Origin: Thermoleophilales bacterium
GTDB taxonomy: Bacteria > Actinomycetota > Thermoleophilia > Solirubrobacterales > 70-9
Length of the DNA: 64,000 nucleotides
Assembly (NCBI GenBank): GCA_020636895.1
Contig: JACJWZ010000003.1
Coordinates: 62,001-126,000, forward strand
Direction: 5' to 3'
The translations under genes and the position numbers were made by a program. The stretch's first letter is position 1. Every line of letters begins with the position of its first letter. Under the pieces are notes generated by a model. That model did not search any database, was not told the DNA's origin, and saw only the letters and a program-made list of their open reading frames with translations. Positions 1 through 8,184 of the stretch are shown here, one piece after another.

Positions 1-606
1 CAGCCACGGCAGGATCATCGCCCCCACCTTCCCGGCGAAGGTGTCCGCCGCTCCGTAGGAGCCGATGCCTGGGAATATCGGGATCAGGCCGACGTCGTCG
101 GCGAAGAGGTAGAGGAAGACGAGACCGAGCCAGAAGACGGGCGCCGAGATGAAGATCAGCGTCGTGATCATCGTCGCCCGGTCGAGGAACGAGCGGCGGC
201 GGACGGCGGAGATGATCCCGGTGGGAATCGCGACCCCCATCCAGACGATCACGGCGCCGACGACCAGCATCACGGTCGCCGGCAGGTCGGAGAAGATCAC
301 GTCCTTGACGTCGGCGTTCGACTGGTAGCTGTGCCCGAAGTAGAGCGGGCCGTGCGAGTCGGTCCCCGGCAGGTCGAGCGGCGTGAAGACGCCCTTGATG
401 TAGATCCAGAACTGGGCGATGACCGACTTGTCGAGCCCGAGCGATTCGCGGATCGCCTGGATCTGGTCGGCGTTGGCCTGGCGGCCGGCGCGCAGCTGGG
501 CCGGATCGGCGGACGGGAAGACGTAGAAGAGGAGGAAGACGACCGCGCTGACGACGATCAGCAGGAAGATCGAGGCGATGAGTCTGCGGACGATGAAGCG
601 GGCCAT
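1..606 (-). CDS. Dipeptide/oligopeptide ABC transporter permease, DppB/OppB type (partial)
   Basis: This is the N-terminal 202 codons of a binding-protein-dependent permease; the gene runs off the left edge of the window. It starts with an ATG at 606, and the first residues (MARFIVRRLIASIFLLIVV) form the cytoplasmic arginine-rich N-terminus and first membrane helix usual for DppB/OppB. A periplasmic stretch and the next helices follow. It lies 129 bp after the lipoprotein gene on the same strand, so it is probably the second permease of the second peptide transporter in this cluster. The specificity cannot be read from the sequence; peptides or nickel are the usual options. Confidence 0.88.
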   Translation of the reverse strand, partial: MARFIVRRLIASIFLLIVVSAVVFLLFYVFPSADPAQLRAGRQANADQIQAIRESLGLDKSVIAQFWIYIKGVFTPLDLPGTDSHGPLYFGHSYQSNADVKDVIFSDLPATVMLVVGAVIVWMGVAIPTGIISAVRRRSFLDRATMITTLIFISAPVFWLGLVFLYLFADDVGLIPIFPGIGSYGAADTFAGKVGAMILPWL

Positions 607-683
607 CTGAAGGAATCGAGGGTTCGGGTGGGTGTGGTTGGTGCTTGGTGTGGCGGGTTGTTCTCGTGAGGGGCGAGGGGCGG

Positions 684-718
684 GCCCGCCGGCTCAGCTT
701 GAGCCGAAGCCGGCGGGC
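684..718 (-). terminator. GC-rich hairpin between substrate-binding protein and permease genes
   Basis: Perfect 11-bp arms (GCCCGCCGGCT and AGCCGGCGGGC) enclose a 13-base loop. It sits just after the lipoprotein stop codon on the minus strand and has no T-run on that strand. It could be a partial terminator or an mRNA-stabilising hairpin that lets the binding protein be made in excess of the permease. That role is inferred from maltose/peptide operons elsewhere. Confidence 0.5.
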
Positions 719-735
719 CTTTCCTCGTCAGCCGG

Positions 736-2550
736 TTACGGCTTCAGGGACGTGAACGCCAGATCCCAGTTGGCGTTGGCCTTGTTGATCACGCCGGCCA
801 CGTCAGCCGACTGGATGTTGGCCTGGTCATCCCAGATGTAGGGGATGGCCGGAGCCTGCTCGCCGATCATGGTGTCGACGTCGCCCCATGCCTGGTTGCG
901 CTCGCCCTGGTCGTCGATCAACGTCGCGTCGTTGATCGCCTTGTTGACCTCGGGAACGTTGAGCTGCGGCCAGTTGGAGTTGTTCTCCGGGACCACGTTC
1001 TCACCGTTGAACGTCGGGTCGAGCATGCTCTGCCCGTCGTTGAAGTCCTTCAGCCAGCCCACGTTCGGACACACCTGCGGTGCGTTCGACGGGGTGCTGC
1101 AGAACTTCGTGTACATGATGTCGTGCGTCACCTTCTGCAGGTCGACGTCGAAGCCGAGCTGCTCGAGCTGGCTCTTCACGACCTCGGCGGTGTCCGAGCC
1201 GGGAGGCGAGTCATCGCCGACCATGACGATCTTGCAATCGCCCTCGCACTTGCCGCTCGAGTAGCCGGCCTTCTTCATGTACTCCGCCGCCAGATCCGGG
1301 TCTCCCTCGGGGTTGGCGATGAAGTCCAGATCCGGACCCTCGAGCCCGCCACCTTCCTCGAAGCCGGGGAAGTCCGGCGGGAGGTAGTGGGTGGCGACGG
1401 GGCCGGTGAGCTCACCGCCGCGGGTGTTGCGCAGGTCGACCCTGTTCGAGTTCGCGATCACGGCCTTGCGGACGTTGATGTCGTCGAACGGAGCCATCTG
1501 CGTGTTCAGGGCGACGTAGCGGTTACCACCGCTCGGGGTCAGCGAAAGCTGGCCCTCCTCACCCTCCTGCGCGGCCTGCTTGATGGCCGCCGGCGGCGTC
1601 GTGAAGTCGCCGTTGACCAGCCCGTTGCCGGTGAGGACCTTCTTCGCCGCCGAGACGGTGTCGGCGAAGCCCTCCTGGATGGTGATGTCGTCCAGGTACG
1701 CCGGCCGGAAATCGCCATCGGACGCCTTCCAGTTCGGGTTGCGGACGAGGTGGATCTCCTTGTTCGGCGTGTAGCCGGTCAGGTTCCCCGAGCTGTCGTT
1801 CTCGATCATGTACGGACCGGTCGCGACCTGGTGCTCGCCGTACGTCGACGGGTTCTCCGCGTCGTACTTCTCGGCGTACTCCTCCGGAACCGGGGCGCTG
1901 ACGGGCAGCGACAGGGCGCCGATCACGCCGATCGAGGTCGTGTTGTCGAGCTTGATCTCGAGCGTCGTGTCATCCGGCGCCGTGATCCCGCTGATGTCGG
2001 GCGCTCCGCCCGTGGGGTTGTCCTGGGCCTCCTTGATGGCCTTGTCGATCCCCTGGACGCCGGACAGGTACGTCTGCACGAACCCGTTCGGGACGCCCGG
2101 CAGCAGCGATCGCTCGATCGCGTACTTGACGTCGGCGGCGGTGGCCACCCTGTTCACCGGCGGCGAGAACTTGACGTCGTCGCGGAGGGTGTAGGTGATC
2201 GTCTTGCCGTCGTCGCTGACCTCAGGCTCGCCGGTTGCGAGCAGCGGCGACGCCTTCTCGATGTCGCCCGGCGCGTAGGCCGTCAGAGACGACTGCGTCG
2301 CGCTCGTCACCATGAAGGTGAACTGGTAGTACGCCGCGCCCGGGTCGATGTAATCGACGTCGCTGGCCGCGATGACCGTCAGGTCACCGCCCTGCTGCGC
2401 GTCTGAGGGCGGCTCGGTGACCGCCGCGAACTGGCTGTTGGCATCCCCCGAGCTCGATGTGCTGTCGCTGCTGCCACCGCACGCGGCCAATGCCACGGCC
2501 GCGGCCACGATCAATCCGGGCAATAGGACCCGGAGCAACTTCTTTCTCAT
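736..2550 (-). CDS. Peptide ABC transporter substrate-binding lipoprotein, SBP_bac_5 family
   Basis: A 604-residue exported solute-binding protein. The start ATG at 2550 gives MRKKLL, a hydrophobic stretch and a lipobox (ALAAC) with Cys near residue 23, followed by a Ser/Gly-rich linker. The reading frame continues upstream to 3117, but that part overlaps the neighbouring permease and lacks protein character. The body shows SBP_bac_5 features such as ITYTLRDDVKFSPP near the N-terminus and a long two-lobe domain. Length is somewhat above the usual 500-550. It would capture peptides or similar solutes outside the membrane and hand them to the two permeases that flank it. Confidence 0.92.
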   Translation of the reverse strand: MRKKLLRVLLPGLIVAAAVALAACGGSSDSTSSSGDANSQFAAVTEPPSDAQQGGDLTVIAASDVDYIDPGAAYYQFTFMVTSATQSSLTAYAPGDIEKASPLLATGEPEVSDDGKTITYTLRDDVKFSPPVNRVATAADVKYAIERSLLPGVPNGFVQTYLSGVQGIDKAIKEAQDNPTGGAPDISGITAPDDTTLEIKLDNTTSIGVIGALSLPVSAPVPEEYAEKYDAENPSTYGEHQVATGPYMIENDSSGNLTGYTPNKEIHLVRNPNWKASDGDFRPAYLDDITIQEGFADTVSAAKKVLTGNGLVNGDFTTPPAAIKQAAQEGEEGQLSLTPSGGNRYVALNTQMAPFDDINVRKAVIANSNRVDLRNTRGGELTGPVATHYLPPDFPGFEEGGGLEGPDLDFIANPEGDPDLAAEYMKKAGYSSGKCEGDCKIVMVGDDSPPGSDTAEVVKSQLEQLGFDVDLQKVTHDIMYTKFCSTPSNAPQVCPNVGWLKDFNDGQSMLDPTFNGENVVPENNSNWPQLNVPEVNKAINDATLIDDQGERNQAWGDVDTMIGEQAPAIPYIWDDQANIQSADVAGVINKANANWDLAFTSLKP

Positions 2551-2573
2551 GGACGTTCCTTTCTTCTTTCGGA

Positions 2574-2618
2574 CAAGTTGGACGAGTTGGACGAGTTCGA
2601 AGAGTTGGATGAGCTGAC
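2574..2618. repeat. Five 9-bp imperfect tandem repeats in a transporter spacer
   Basis: Five consecutive 9-base units (consensus CGAGTTGGA on the plus strand) fill much of the 80-bp gap between the permease stop and the lipoprotein start. On the coding (minus) strand they lie in the leader of the lipoprotein gene. Confidence 0.7.
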
Positions 2619-2630
2619 GGGGCGCACGGG

Positions 2631-3638
2631 TCAGGACCTCCGCTTGCGGGGGTTGAGGGCGTCCTGCATGGCGTCGCCGACGAAGTTGAAGGCGAGCACG
2701 GTGAGGACGAGCGCTATGCCCGGGAACAGCATGTACCACCAGGCGGTGCTGAAGTTTGGGGTGGCGTCGGAGATCATCTGGCCCCAGCTCGGCTTGTCGG
2801 TGACGCCGACGCCGAGGAACGAGAGCGCGGCCTCGTAGAGGATCACCTGCGGGATCAGGATCGACGAGTAGACGATGATCGGCGCCGTCAGGTTCGGCAG
2901 CAGCTCGCTGAAGACGATCCGCGCGTCGGTCGAGCCCATCGAGCGGGACGCCTCGATGAACTCCTTCTCGCGCATCGAGAGGATCTGGCCGCGGACGATC
3001 CGGGCCATATACGTCCAGCTCGTGAAGCTGATGACGAAGATGACCACCCCGAGCCCGGGCTTGACGAGGCCGCCGAGGCAGCCGCTGCCGCCGCCCTTCG
3101 TCTGCGCGAGCGTGCACGCGGAGGCGAGGCCGGTCGCGAGCAGCAGGTACGGGATCGCGAGGAGGACGTCGACGCTGCGCGAGATCAGCGAGTCGACCCA
3201 GCCGCGGAAGTACCCGGCGAGGAGCCCGGCGATGACCCCGAAGACCGTGGCGAAGAACGTCGCGGCGAAGGCGACGGTGAGCGAGACGCGGGCGCCGTAG
3301 ACGACGCGGCTGAAGACGTCGCGCCCGAGCTGGTCGACGCCGAAGAGGTGATCGGCGGAGGGGCCGGTCGGGGTCGCGAAGAGCGGATCGAGCGCGCCGG
3401 TGTCACGGGCGTCGGGGTCGGGGCCGCCGACGATCGAGACCACGAGCGGCGCGAAGATCGCCATCAGGACCAGCAGGCCGATGAAGACGAGCGAGGCCAT
3501 CGCGATCTTGTCCTCGCGGAACCGCGCGCGGAAGAGCTGGCCCGGCGAGCGCGGGGGCAGCTCGAAATCCGAGTCGACGAGCTCGGCCGACGCGCCCACC
3601 GGCGCACGATGTTCCTCTCCGAATTGACCTGCTTCCAA
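2631..3638 (-). CDS. Dipeptide/oligopeptide ABC transporter permease, DppC/OppC type
   Basis: A 335-residue inner-membrane permease. A roughly 45-residue cytoplasmic N-terminus precedes the first helix (IAMASLVFIGLLVLMAIFA). The BPD_transp_1 domain follows, with the EAA-loop region around EFIEASRSMGSTDARIV, which docks to the ATPase. The external loop contains an added Cys-bearing segment (SACTLAQTKGGGSGCLGG), which is unusual. It lies 58 bp after the ATPase gene at 3697-5058, and its partner permease is the truncated gene at the left edge. Start ATG at 3638. Confidence 0.93.
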   Translation of the reverse strand: MEAGQFGEEHRAPVGASAELVDSDFELPPRSPGQLFRARFREDKIAMASLVFIGLLVLMAIFAPLVVSIVGGPDPDARDTGALDPLFATPTGPSADHLFGVDQLGRDVFSRVVYGARVSLTVAFAATFFATVFGVIAGLLAGYFRGWVDSLISRSVDVLLAIPYLLLATGLASACTLAQTKGGGSGCLGGLVKPGLGVVIFVISFTSWTYMARIVRGQILSMREKEFIEASRSMGSTDARIVFSELLPNLTAPIIVYSSILIPQVILYEAALSFLGVGVTDKPSWGQMISDATPNFSTAWWYMLFPGIALVLTVLAFNFVGDAMQDALNPRKRRS

Positions 3639-3696
3639 GCTGCCCTACTTGGTGGACGAGATTGAGTGACGAACTCCCAGTCCTTGCCCAGCCACC

Positions 3697-5058
3697 CTAC
3701 TCTCCATTCACGGATCCGCCGTCGGCTGCCTCGGGGTCGTGGAGGTGGCATCGCACCACCGCGCCGCCGATGTCCAGCGGCCGCGGCTCCAGCGATGCGC
3801 GGAAACGGACCCTGACCCCATCCCCGGCGGCCTCCATCGACTCGACGCCGCGCCACAGTGGATCGTCGGGCGCCGCCTCGCGGATCGAGTCGAAGATCGC
3901 CATCACGTCGCCTCCCTCGTGCCCCGAGCCCGCCGGGATCACCACCTCCCGCTCGGAGGAGTCGAGCGCCCCGAGATCACCGAGGACCGCCCGCTCGGCG
4001 TCGAACTCCTCCTCGGAGAGCTCCGTCCAGCGCGACTCGAGCGCGGTGCGCAGATCCCGCGGCTCCCAGCCGCAGGGCTCGAAGGCCCGCGGGCAACGCG
4101 GGTGGAAGGAACAGCCGATCGGCGGCGAGACGGCGTCGGGAACCTCCCCGCGCGGCAGGTCGCGAGGGACGGCGCGGCGCGGGTCGGGCTCGGGGATCGC
4201 CCGCAGCAGCGCCTGCGTGTAGGGGTGGCGCGGCTCCCGGTAGATTTCCTCGGCCGGGCCGATCTCGACGATCCGGCCCAGGTACATGATCGCGATCCGG
4301 TCGCAGAAGAACTTCGCGGTGGCGAGGTCGTGGGTGATGTAGAGGTAGGTGAGGCCGAGCTCCTCCTTGAGCTCGAGCATCAGCTCGAGGATCTTCGCCC
4401 GCACGCTCATGTCGAGCATCGAGACGGGCTCGTCGGCGACCAGCACCTCGGGCTCGAGGATGATCGCGCGGGCGATCACGGCGCGCTGCTTCTGCCCGCC
4501 GGAGAGGTCGGCCGGGTACTTGTCCAGGAACTCCTCCGCGGGGCTGAGCCCGACGCGCTCGAGCGCCGCCGTCGCCCGCTCGCGCAGGCGCTCGCGGTCG
4601 CGCTCGATCCCGTGGAAGCGCAGCGGGTCGGAGACGAGCGCACCGATCGTCAGCGCCGGGTTGAGCGAGGCGTGCGGGTCCTGGAAGACGATCTGCAGGC
4701 GCCGGCGCAGCTCCCGCATCTGCCCCTCCGAGCGCCCCGTGATCTCCTCGCCGCCGACCTTGATCGAGCCGCTCGTCGCCGGCACGAGGCCGAGCAGGGT
4801 GCGGCCGAGCGTCGTCTTCCCCGAGCCCGACTCGCCGACGAGCCCGAGCACCTCGCCCTTGCGCAGCTCGAGCGAGACGCCGTTGACCGCGAGGACCTGG
4901 CCGCTGTCGCGGTCGCGCAGGCGGTCGAGGAAGGAGCCGCGGACCGAGTAGGTCGTCTCGAGGTCGGTGAGCTCGACGAGCGGCTCGCCGGGGGCGATAG
5001 CCACGTCGCCCTCGCTGCGGTCCTCGCCGCTGTCCACGTTGTCGTCCGCGTCGCTCAT
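3697..5058 (-). CDS. Oligopeptide ABC transporter ATP-binding protein, DppF/OppF type, with C-terminal extension
   Basis: A 453-residue ATPase. Walker A is GESGSGKTTLGR, the Q-loop is IVFQDPHASLNP, the signature is LSGGQKQRA, Walker B is VLVADEPVSMLD and the switch His is in THDLA. The oligopeptide-transporter C-terminal Cys cluster (CSFHPRCPRAFEPC) is present and would bind an Fe-S cluster or metal. After it come about 120 further residues, much longer than the usual 20-40, ending in a second Cys-His stretch (VVRCHLHDPEAA). The ATG at 5058 was chosen because it lies 4 bp after the stop of the upstream ATPase and gives the usual N-terminus. It works with the gene at 5063-6103. Confidence 0.93.
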   Translation of the reverse strand: MSDADDNVDSGEDRSEGDVAIAPGEPLVELTDLETTYSVRGSFLDRLRDRDSGQVLAVNGVSLELRKGEVLGLVGESGSGKTTLGRTLLGLVPATSGSIKVGGEEITGRSEGQMRELRRRLQIVFQDPHASLNPALTIGALVSDPLRFHGIERDRERLRERATAALERVGLSPAEEFLDKYPADLSGGQKQRAVIARAIILEPEVLVADEPVSMLDMSVRAKILELMLELKEELGLTYLYITHDLATAKFFCDRIAIMYLGRIVEIGPAEEIYREPRHPYTQALLRAIPEPDPRRAVPRDLPRGEVPDAVSPPIGCSFHPRCPRAFEPCGWEPRDLRTALESRWTELSEEEFDAERAVLGDLGALDSSEREVVIPAGSGHEGGDVMAIFDSIREAAPDDPLWRGVESMEAAGDGVRVRFRASLEPRPLDIGGAVVRCHLHDPEAADGGSVNGE

Positions 5059-5062
5059 TCGC

Positions 5063-6103
5063 TCACGCCTCCTCCGCCGCCGCGATCTCCTCGCGCTCGA
5101 GCGGCTCGCGGCCGCCCTCGGGAATCCGCTCCTCGGGGCCGTTGAGCCAGCAGCGCACCCGCTGGCCACCGCCACCCGTGGTCTCCTCCGGCGCGAGCTC
5201 CGCGCAGACCGCCATCGCGTTCGGGCAGCGCGGGTGGAAGCGGCAGGCCGGGGGCGGGTCGATCAGGCTCGGCGGCGCCCCGTCGATGTAGTTGAGCCCC
5301 GTCGTCTCCAGCGAGATCGTCGCCCGCAGGAGCTCGCGCGTGTAGGGGTGCGCGGGCTCGGCGAAGACCTCGCGCGCATCCCCCTGCTCGACGATCTCGC
5401 CCGCGTACATGACCGCGACCCGGTCGCAGGCCTCGGCGACGATCCCGAGGTTGTGGGTGATCAGCAGGACGGCGGTGTCGAAGTTGCGCCGCAGGTCGGC
5501 GAGGATGCCGAGGATCTGCGCCTCGACGATCACGTCGAGCGCGGTCGTCGGCTCGTCGGCGATCAGCACCTTCGGGTTCAGCACCAGCGCCAGCGCGATC
5601 ATGATCCGCTGCCGCATCCCGCCCGAGAACTCGTGCGGGTATTGCTTGAAGCGGGTCGGAGGGATCCCCATCCCGGCGAGCGCCTCGAGCGAGCGGCGGC
5701 GCACCTCGTCGTCGTCGAGGTCGGGCTCGTGGGTGCGCAGGGTCTCGCGGAAGTGCTTCTCGATCGTCTGCAGCGGGTCGAGCCGCGTCATCGGCTCTTG
5801 GAAGATCAGCCCGAGCTCGGGACCGCGCATGTCGCGGAGCTCCTTCGGGTCCATTCCGACCAGCTCGCGGCCGTCGTAGCGGACCGACCCGGAGACCGAG
5901 GCCATCGGCGGCAGAAGGCCGAGCGTGCCGCGGCCGAGCGTCGACTTGCCGCAGCCGGACTCGCCGACGAGCCCGAGGGTCTCCCCGGCGCCGATCGAGA
6001 AGCTGACGCCGTCCACCGCCCGCACGGGATCGCCGCGGGTCCCGTACCAGACCCGCATGTCCGCGACCTCGAGGATCGCCGCGTTCTCCTCAGCCGCGCT
6101 CAT
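5063..6103 (-). CDS. Oligopeptide ABC transporter ATP-binding protein, DppD/OppD type
   Basis: A 346-residue ATPase paired with the downstream DppF-like protein. Visible motifs are Walker A GESGCGKSTLGRG, Q-loop LIFQEPMTRLDP, signature FSGGMRQRI, Walker B VLIADEPTTALD and switch ITHNLG. The C-terminal oligo_HPY region has the Cys pattern CRFHPRCPNAMAVC. The start ATG at 6103 overlaps the stop of the permease by 4 bp, which indicates translational coupling. The longer open frame to 6904 is antisense-like noise across the permease gene. Confidence 0.95.
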   Translation of the reverse strand: MSAAEENAAILEVADMRVWYGTRGDPVRAVDGVSFSIGAGETLGLVGESGCGKSTLGRGTLGLLPPMASVSGSVRYDGRELVGMDPKELRDMRGPELGLIFQEPMTRLDPLQTIEKHFRETLRTHEPDLDDDEVRRRSLEALAGMGIPPTRFKQYPHEFSGGMRQRIMIALALVLNPKVLIADEPTTALDVIVEAQILGILADLRRNFDTAVLLITHNLGIVAEACDRVAVMYAGEIVEQGDAREVFAEPAHPYTRELLRATISLETTGLNYIDGAPPSLIDPPPACRFHPRCPNAMAVCAELAPEETTGGGGQRVRCWLNGPEERIPEGGREPLEREEIAAAEEA

Positions 6104-7122
6104 GGGTCCCTCCCGCGGTCGATGCCGACCGGCGCCTCCGGCGCCCAGCCCCCGACCTCGCCGCCCGCGGCGGGGATATCCGGCGCCTCGGTCGGCCGCG
6201 AGCGCACGAGCGGGTTGATGACGTCGTTGAGGCCTTCGCCGAGCAGCGTGAAGCCGACCACCAGCATCACGATCGCCAGGCCCGGGAAGAGCCCCGTCCA
6301 CCAGATCCCCGCACCGGCGTCGTCGATCGCGCGCTGCAGGTCGTAGCCCCACTCCGCCGCCTCGGTCGGCTGGATCCCGTAGCCGAGGAACCCGAGGGCG
6401 GCGAGCGTGAGGATCGCGTCGGCGGCGTTCAGGGTCGCGAGCGCCGGCACGTTCTGGATCACGTTCTGCAGGACGTAGCGGCCGATGATCGTCCGCCGCG
6501 GCGCCCCGAGCGCCCGCGCCGCCTCCACGTAGGGCTCCTCGCGGACGCTGATCACGTGGTTTCTCACCACCCGGAAGTACTGCGGCACGTACACCGCGGT
6601 GATCGCGATCGCCGCCGTCACGACCCCGGCCCCGAACAGGTCGGAGAGGAAGAAGCCCTCGAGCTTGTCGGAGAGGAGGAAGGCGATGACGATCGCCAGC
6701 AGCAGGTAGGGGAAGGCGAAGAGCGCGTCCATGATCAGGACGAGGATCCGGTCGAGCTTGCCGCCGATGTAGCCGGACATGAGCCCGAGCGGGACACCCA
6801 CGACGAGCGAGAAGGCGACGGCGAGCAGCACCACCTCGACCGCTGTCCGGGATCCCCAGACGACCCGCGAGAGGACGTCGTAGCGGCCGACGGTCGTCCC
6901 CCACAGGTTCGTCGAGTCGGGCGCGTGCTGCTTGGGGAAGTCGACGCCGCCGCTGGAGACCTGGTCGAAGCTGTAAGGGGCGAGCAGCGGCGCGAAGATC
7001 GCCATCACGACGAAGACGGCGACGATCACCACACCCGCCCAGAACATCCAGCGCGAGACCCCGACGGTGTCGCGGATCGGGGCCAGCCAGCGCGGCAGCT
7101 TCATGTTCTTCAGGCCCCTCAC
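6100..7122 (-). CDS. Dipeptide/oligopeptide ABC transporter permease, DppC/OppC type
   Basis: A 340-residue permease with the N-terminal OppC_N segment (first helix WMFWAGVVIVAVFVVMAIFA) and a BPD_transp_1 domain. The EAA loop is EEPYVEAARALGAPRRTII. The start ATG at 7122 overlaps the stop of the preceding DppB-like gene by 4 bp, and its own stop overlaps the next ATPase start by 4 bp. The whole set 9771 to 3697 is therefore one tightly coupled operon. Confidence 0.95.
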   Translation of the reverse strand: MRGLKNMKLPRWLAPIRDTVGVSRWMFWAGVVIVAVFVVMAIFAPLLAPYSFDQVSSGGVDFPKQHAPDSTNLWGTTVGRYDVLSRVVWGSRTAVEVVLLAVAFSLVVGVPLGLMSGYIGGKLDRILVLIMDALFAFPYLLLAIVIAFLLSDKLEGFFLSDLFGAGVVTAAIAITAVYVPQYFRVVRNHVISVREEPYVEAARALGAPRRTIIGRYVLQNVIQNVPALATLNAADAILTLAALGFLGYGIQPTEAAEWGYDLQRAIDDAGAGIWWTGLFPGLAIVMLVVGFTLLGEGLNDVINPLVRSRPTEAPDIPAAGGEVGGWAPEAPVGIDRGRDP

Positions 7123-8141
7123 CGGTACCTCACCCGCGGGTCGATGAAGGCGTTGACGAGGTCGATCAGGAGCGAGACGAAGACGACCGCGATCGCGAAG
7201 ACGACGACGATGCCCTGCACGGCGATGTAGTCCCGCTCGTCGAGGTAGCGGATCAGCTCCGAGCCGATCCCGGGCCAGTTGAAGGTCTCCTCGGTGAGGA
7301 CGGCGCCGCTGAGGAGGATCGCGAACTGCAGCCCGGCGACGGTGATGACCGGCACGAGCGCGTTGCGGAAGGCGTGGTTGATGACCACGCGGCGCTCGCT
7401 GATCCCGCGGGCGCGGGCGGCCTCGACGTAGTCGCCGCGCAGCGTCTGCATCAGGTTGACGCGCACGAGCCGGATCATCACGCCGCTGATCGTCAGCCCG
7501 AGCACCAGCGCCGGCAGGAAGAGGTGCTGCAGCACGTCCCAGAAGGCGTTCCAGTCCCCGGCGATGAGCGAGTCGAGGACGTAGAAGTAGCTGATCTTGT
7601 CGAGGTCGAAGTCGACTATCGGTGAGGCTCTACCCGACGTCGGCCAGCCCACCTTCGAGGCTAAGAGCTGCGCGAGGAAGCCGAGGAAGAAGACCGGGAA
7701 GGCGTAGATGACGATCGCGAACAGGCGCCCGCCGACGTCGATCGGTCCATCGCGGAAGCGCCCCGCGAGCAGCCCGATGGGGATGCCGACGAGCAGCGTT
7801 ATCGAGAACGCGGCGAGCGTCAGCTCGAGCGTCGCGCTGCCGTTCTCGACGATGATCGACTTGACCGAGCGGTTGTCGGTGACCGACTCACCGAGGTCGA
7901 GGGTGACGACCTGTCCCAGGTACTCGACGTACTGGTCGGCGATCGGCCGGTCGTAGCCGGCCTCCTTCTTCCGCTTCTCGAGCTCCTTGGCGGGGAGCTT
8001 CGCCCCCAGCGCCGCCGTGATCGGGTCCCCCGGCGCCACCCGCATCAGCAGGAACACCATCGTCACGAGGATGAAGACGGTCGGGATCGCCAGCAGCACG
8101 CGCGTGAGCACGTAGGTGCGCAGACCGCCCCCACGGCTCAT
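7119..8141 (-). CDS. Dipeptide/oligopeptide ABC transporter permease, DppB/OppB type
   Basis: A 340-residue permease beginning MSRGGGLRTYVLTRVLLAI, with the classic MRVAPGDP motif after the first helix. The EAA loop is GDYVEAARARGISERRVV, followed by the usual FNWPGIGSEL region near the C-terminus. A GGAG-type ribosome-binding site lies in the short gap after the binding-protein gene. It forms the membrane channel with the gene at 6100-7122. Confidence 0.95.
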   Translation of the reverse strand: MSRGGGLRTYVLTRVLLAIPTVFILVTMVFLLMRVAPGDPITAALGAKLPAKELEKRKKEAGYDRPIADQYVEYLGQVVTLDLGESVTDNRSVKSIIVENGSATLELTLAAFSITLLVGIPIGLLAGRFRDGPIDVGGRLFAIVIYAFPVFFLGFLAQLLASKVGWPTSGRASPIVDFDLDKISYFYVLDSLIAGDWNAFWDVLQHLFLPALVLGLTISGVMIRLVRVNLMQTLRGDYVEAARARGISERRVVINHAFRNALVPVITVAGLQFAILLSGAVLTEETFNWPGIGSELIRYLDERDYIAVQGIVVVFAIAVVFVSLLIDLVNAFIDPRVRYR

Positions 8142-8155
8142 CGCGGGCTCTCCTC

Positions 8156-8179
8156 CTCCGCCCAGTGCGCTGGGCGGAG
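8156..8179 (-). terminator. Hairpin just after the substrate-binding protein stop
   Basis: Perfect 10-bp arms (CTCCGCCCAG and CTGGGCGGAG) enclose a 4-base loop, 5 bases after the binding-protein stop and immediately before the ribosome-binding site of the permease gene. There is no T-run. The position matches operon hairpins that make the binding protein more abundant than the permeases. Confidence 0.5.
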
Positions 8180-8184
8180 CCTCA

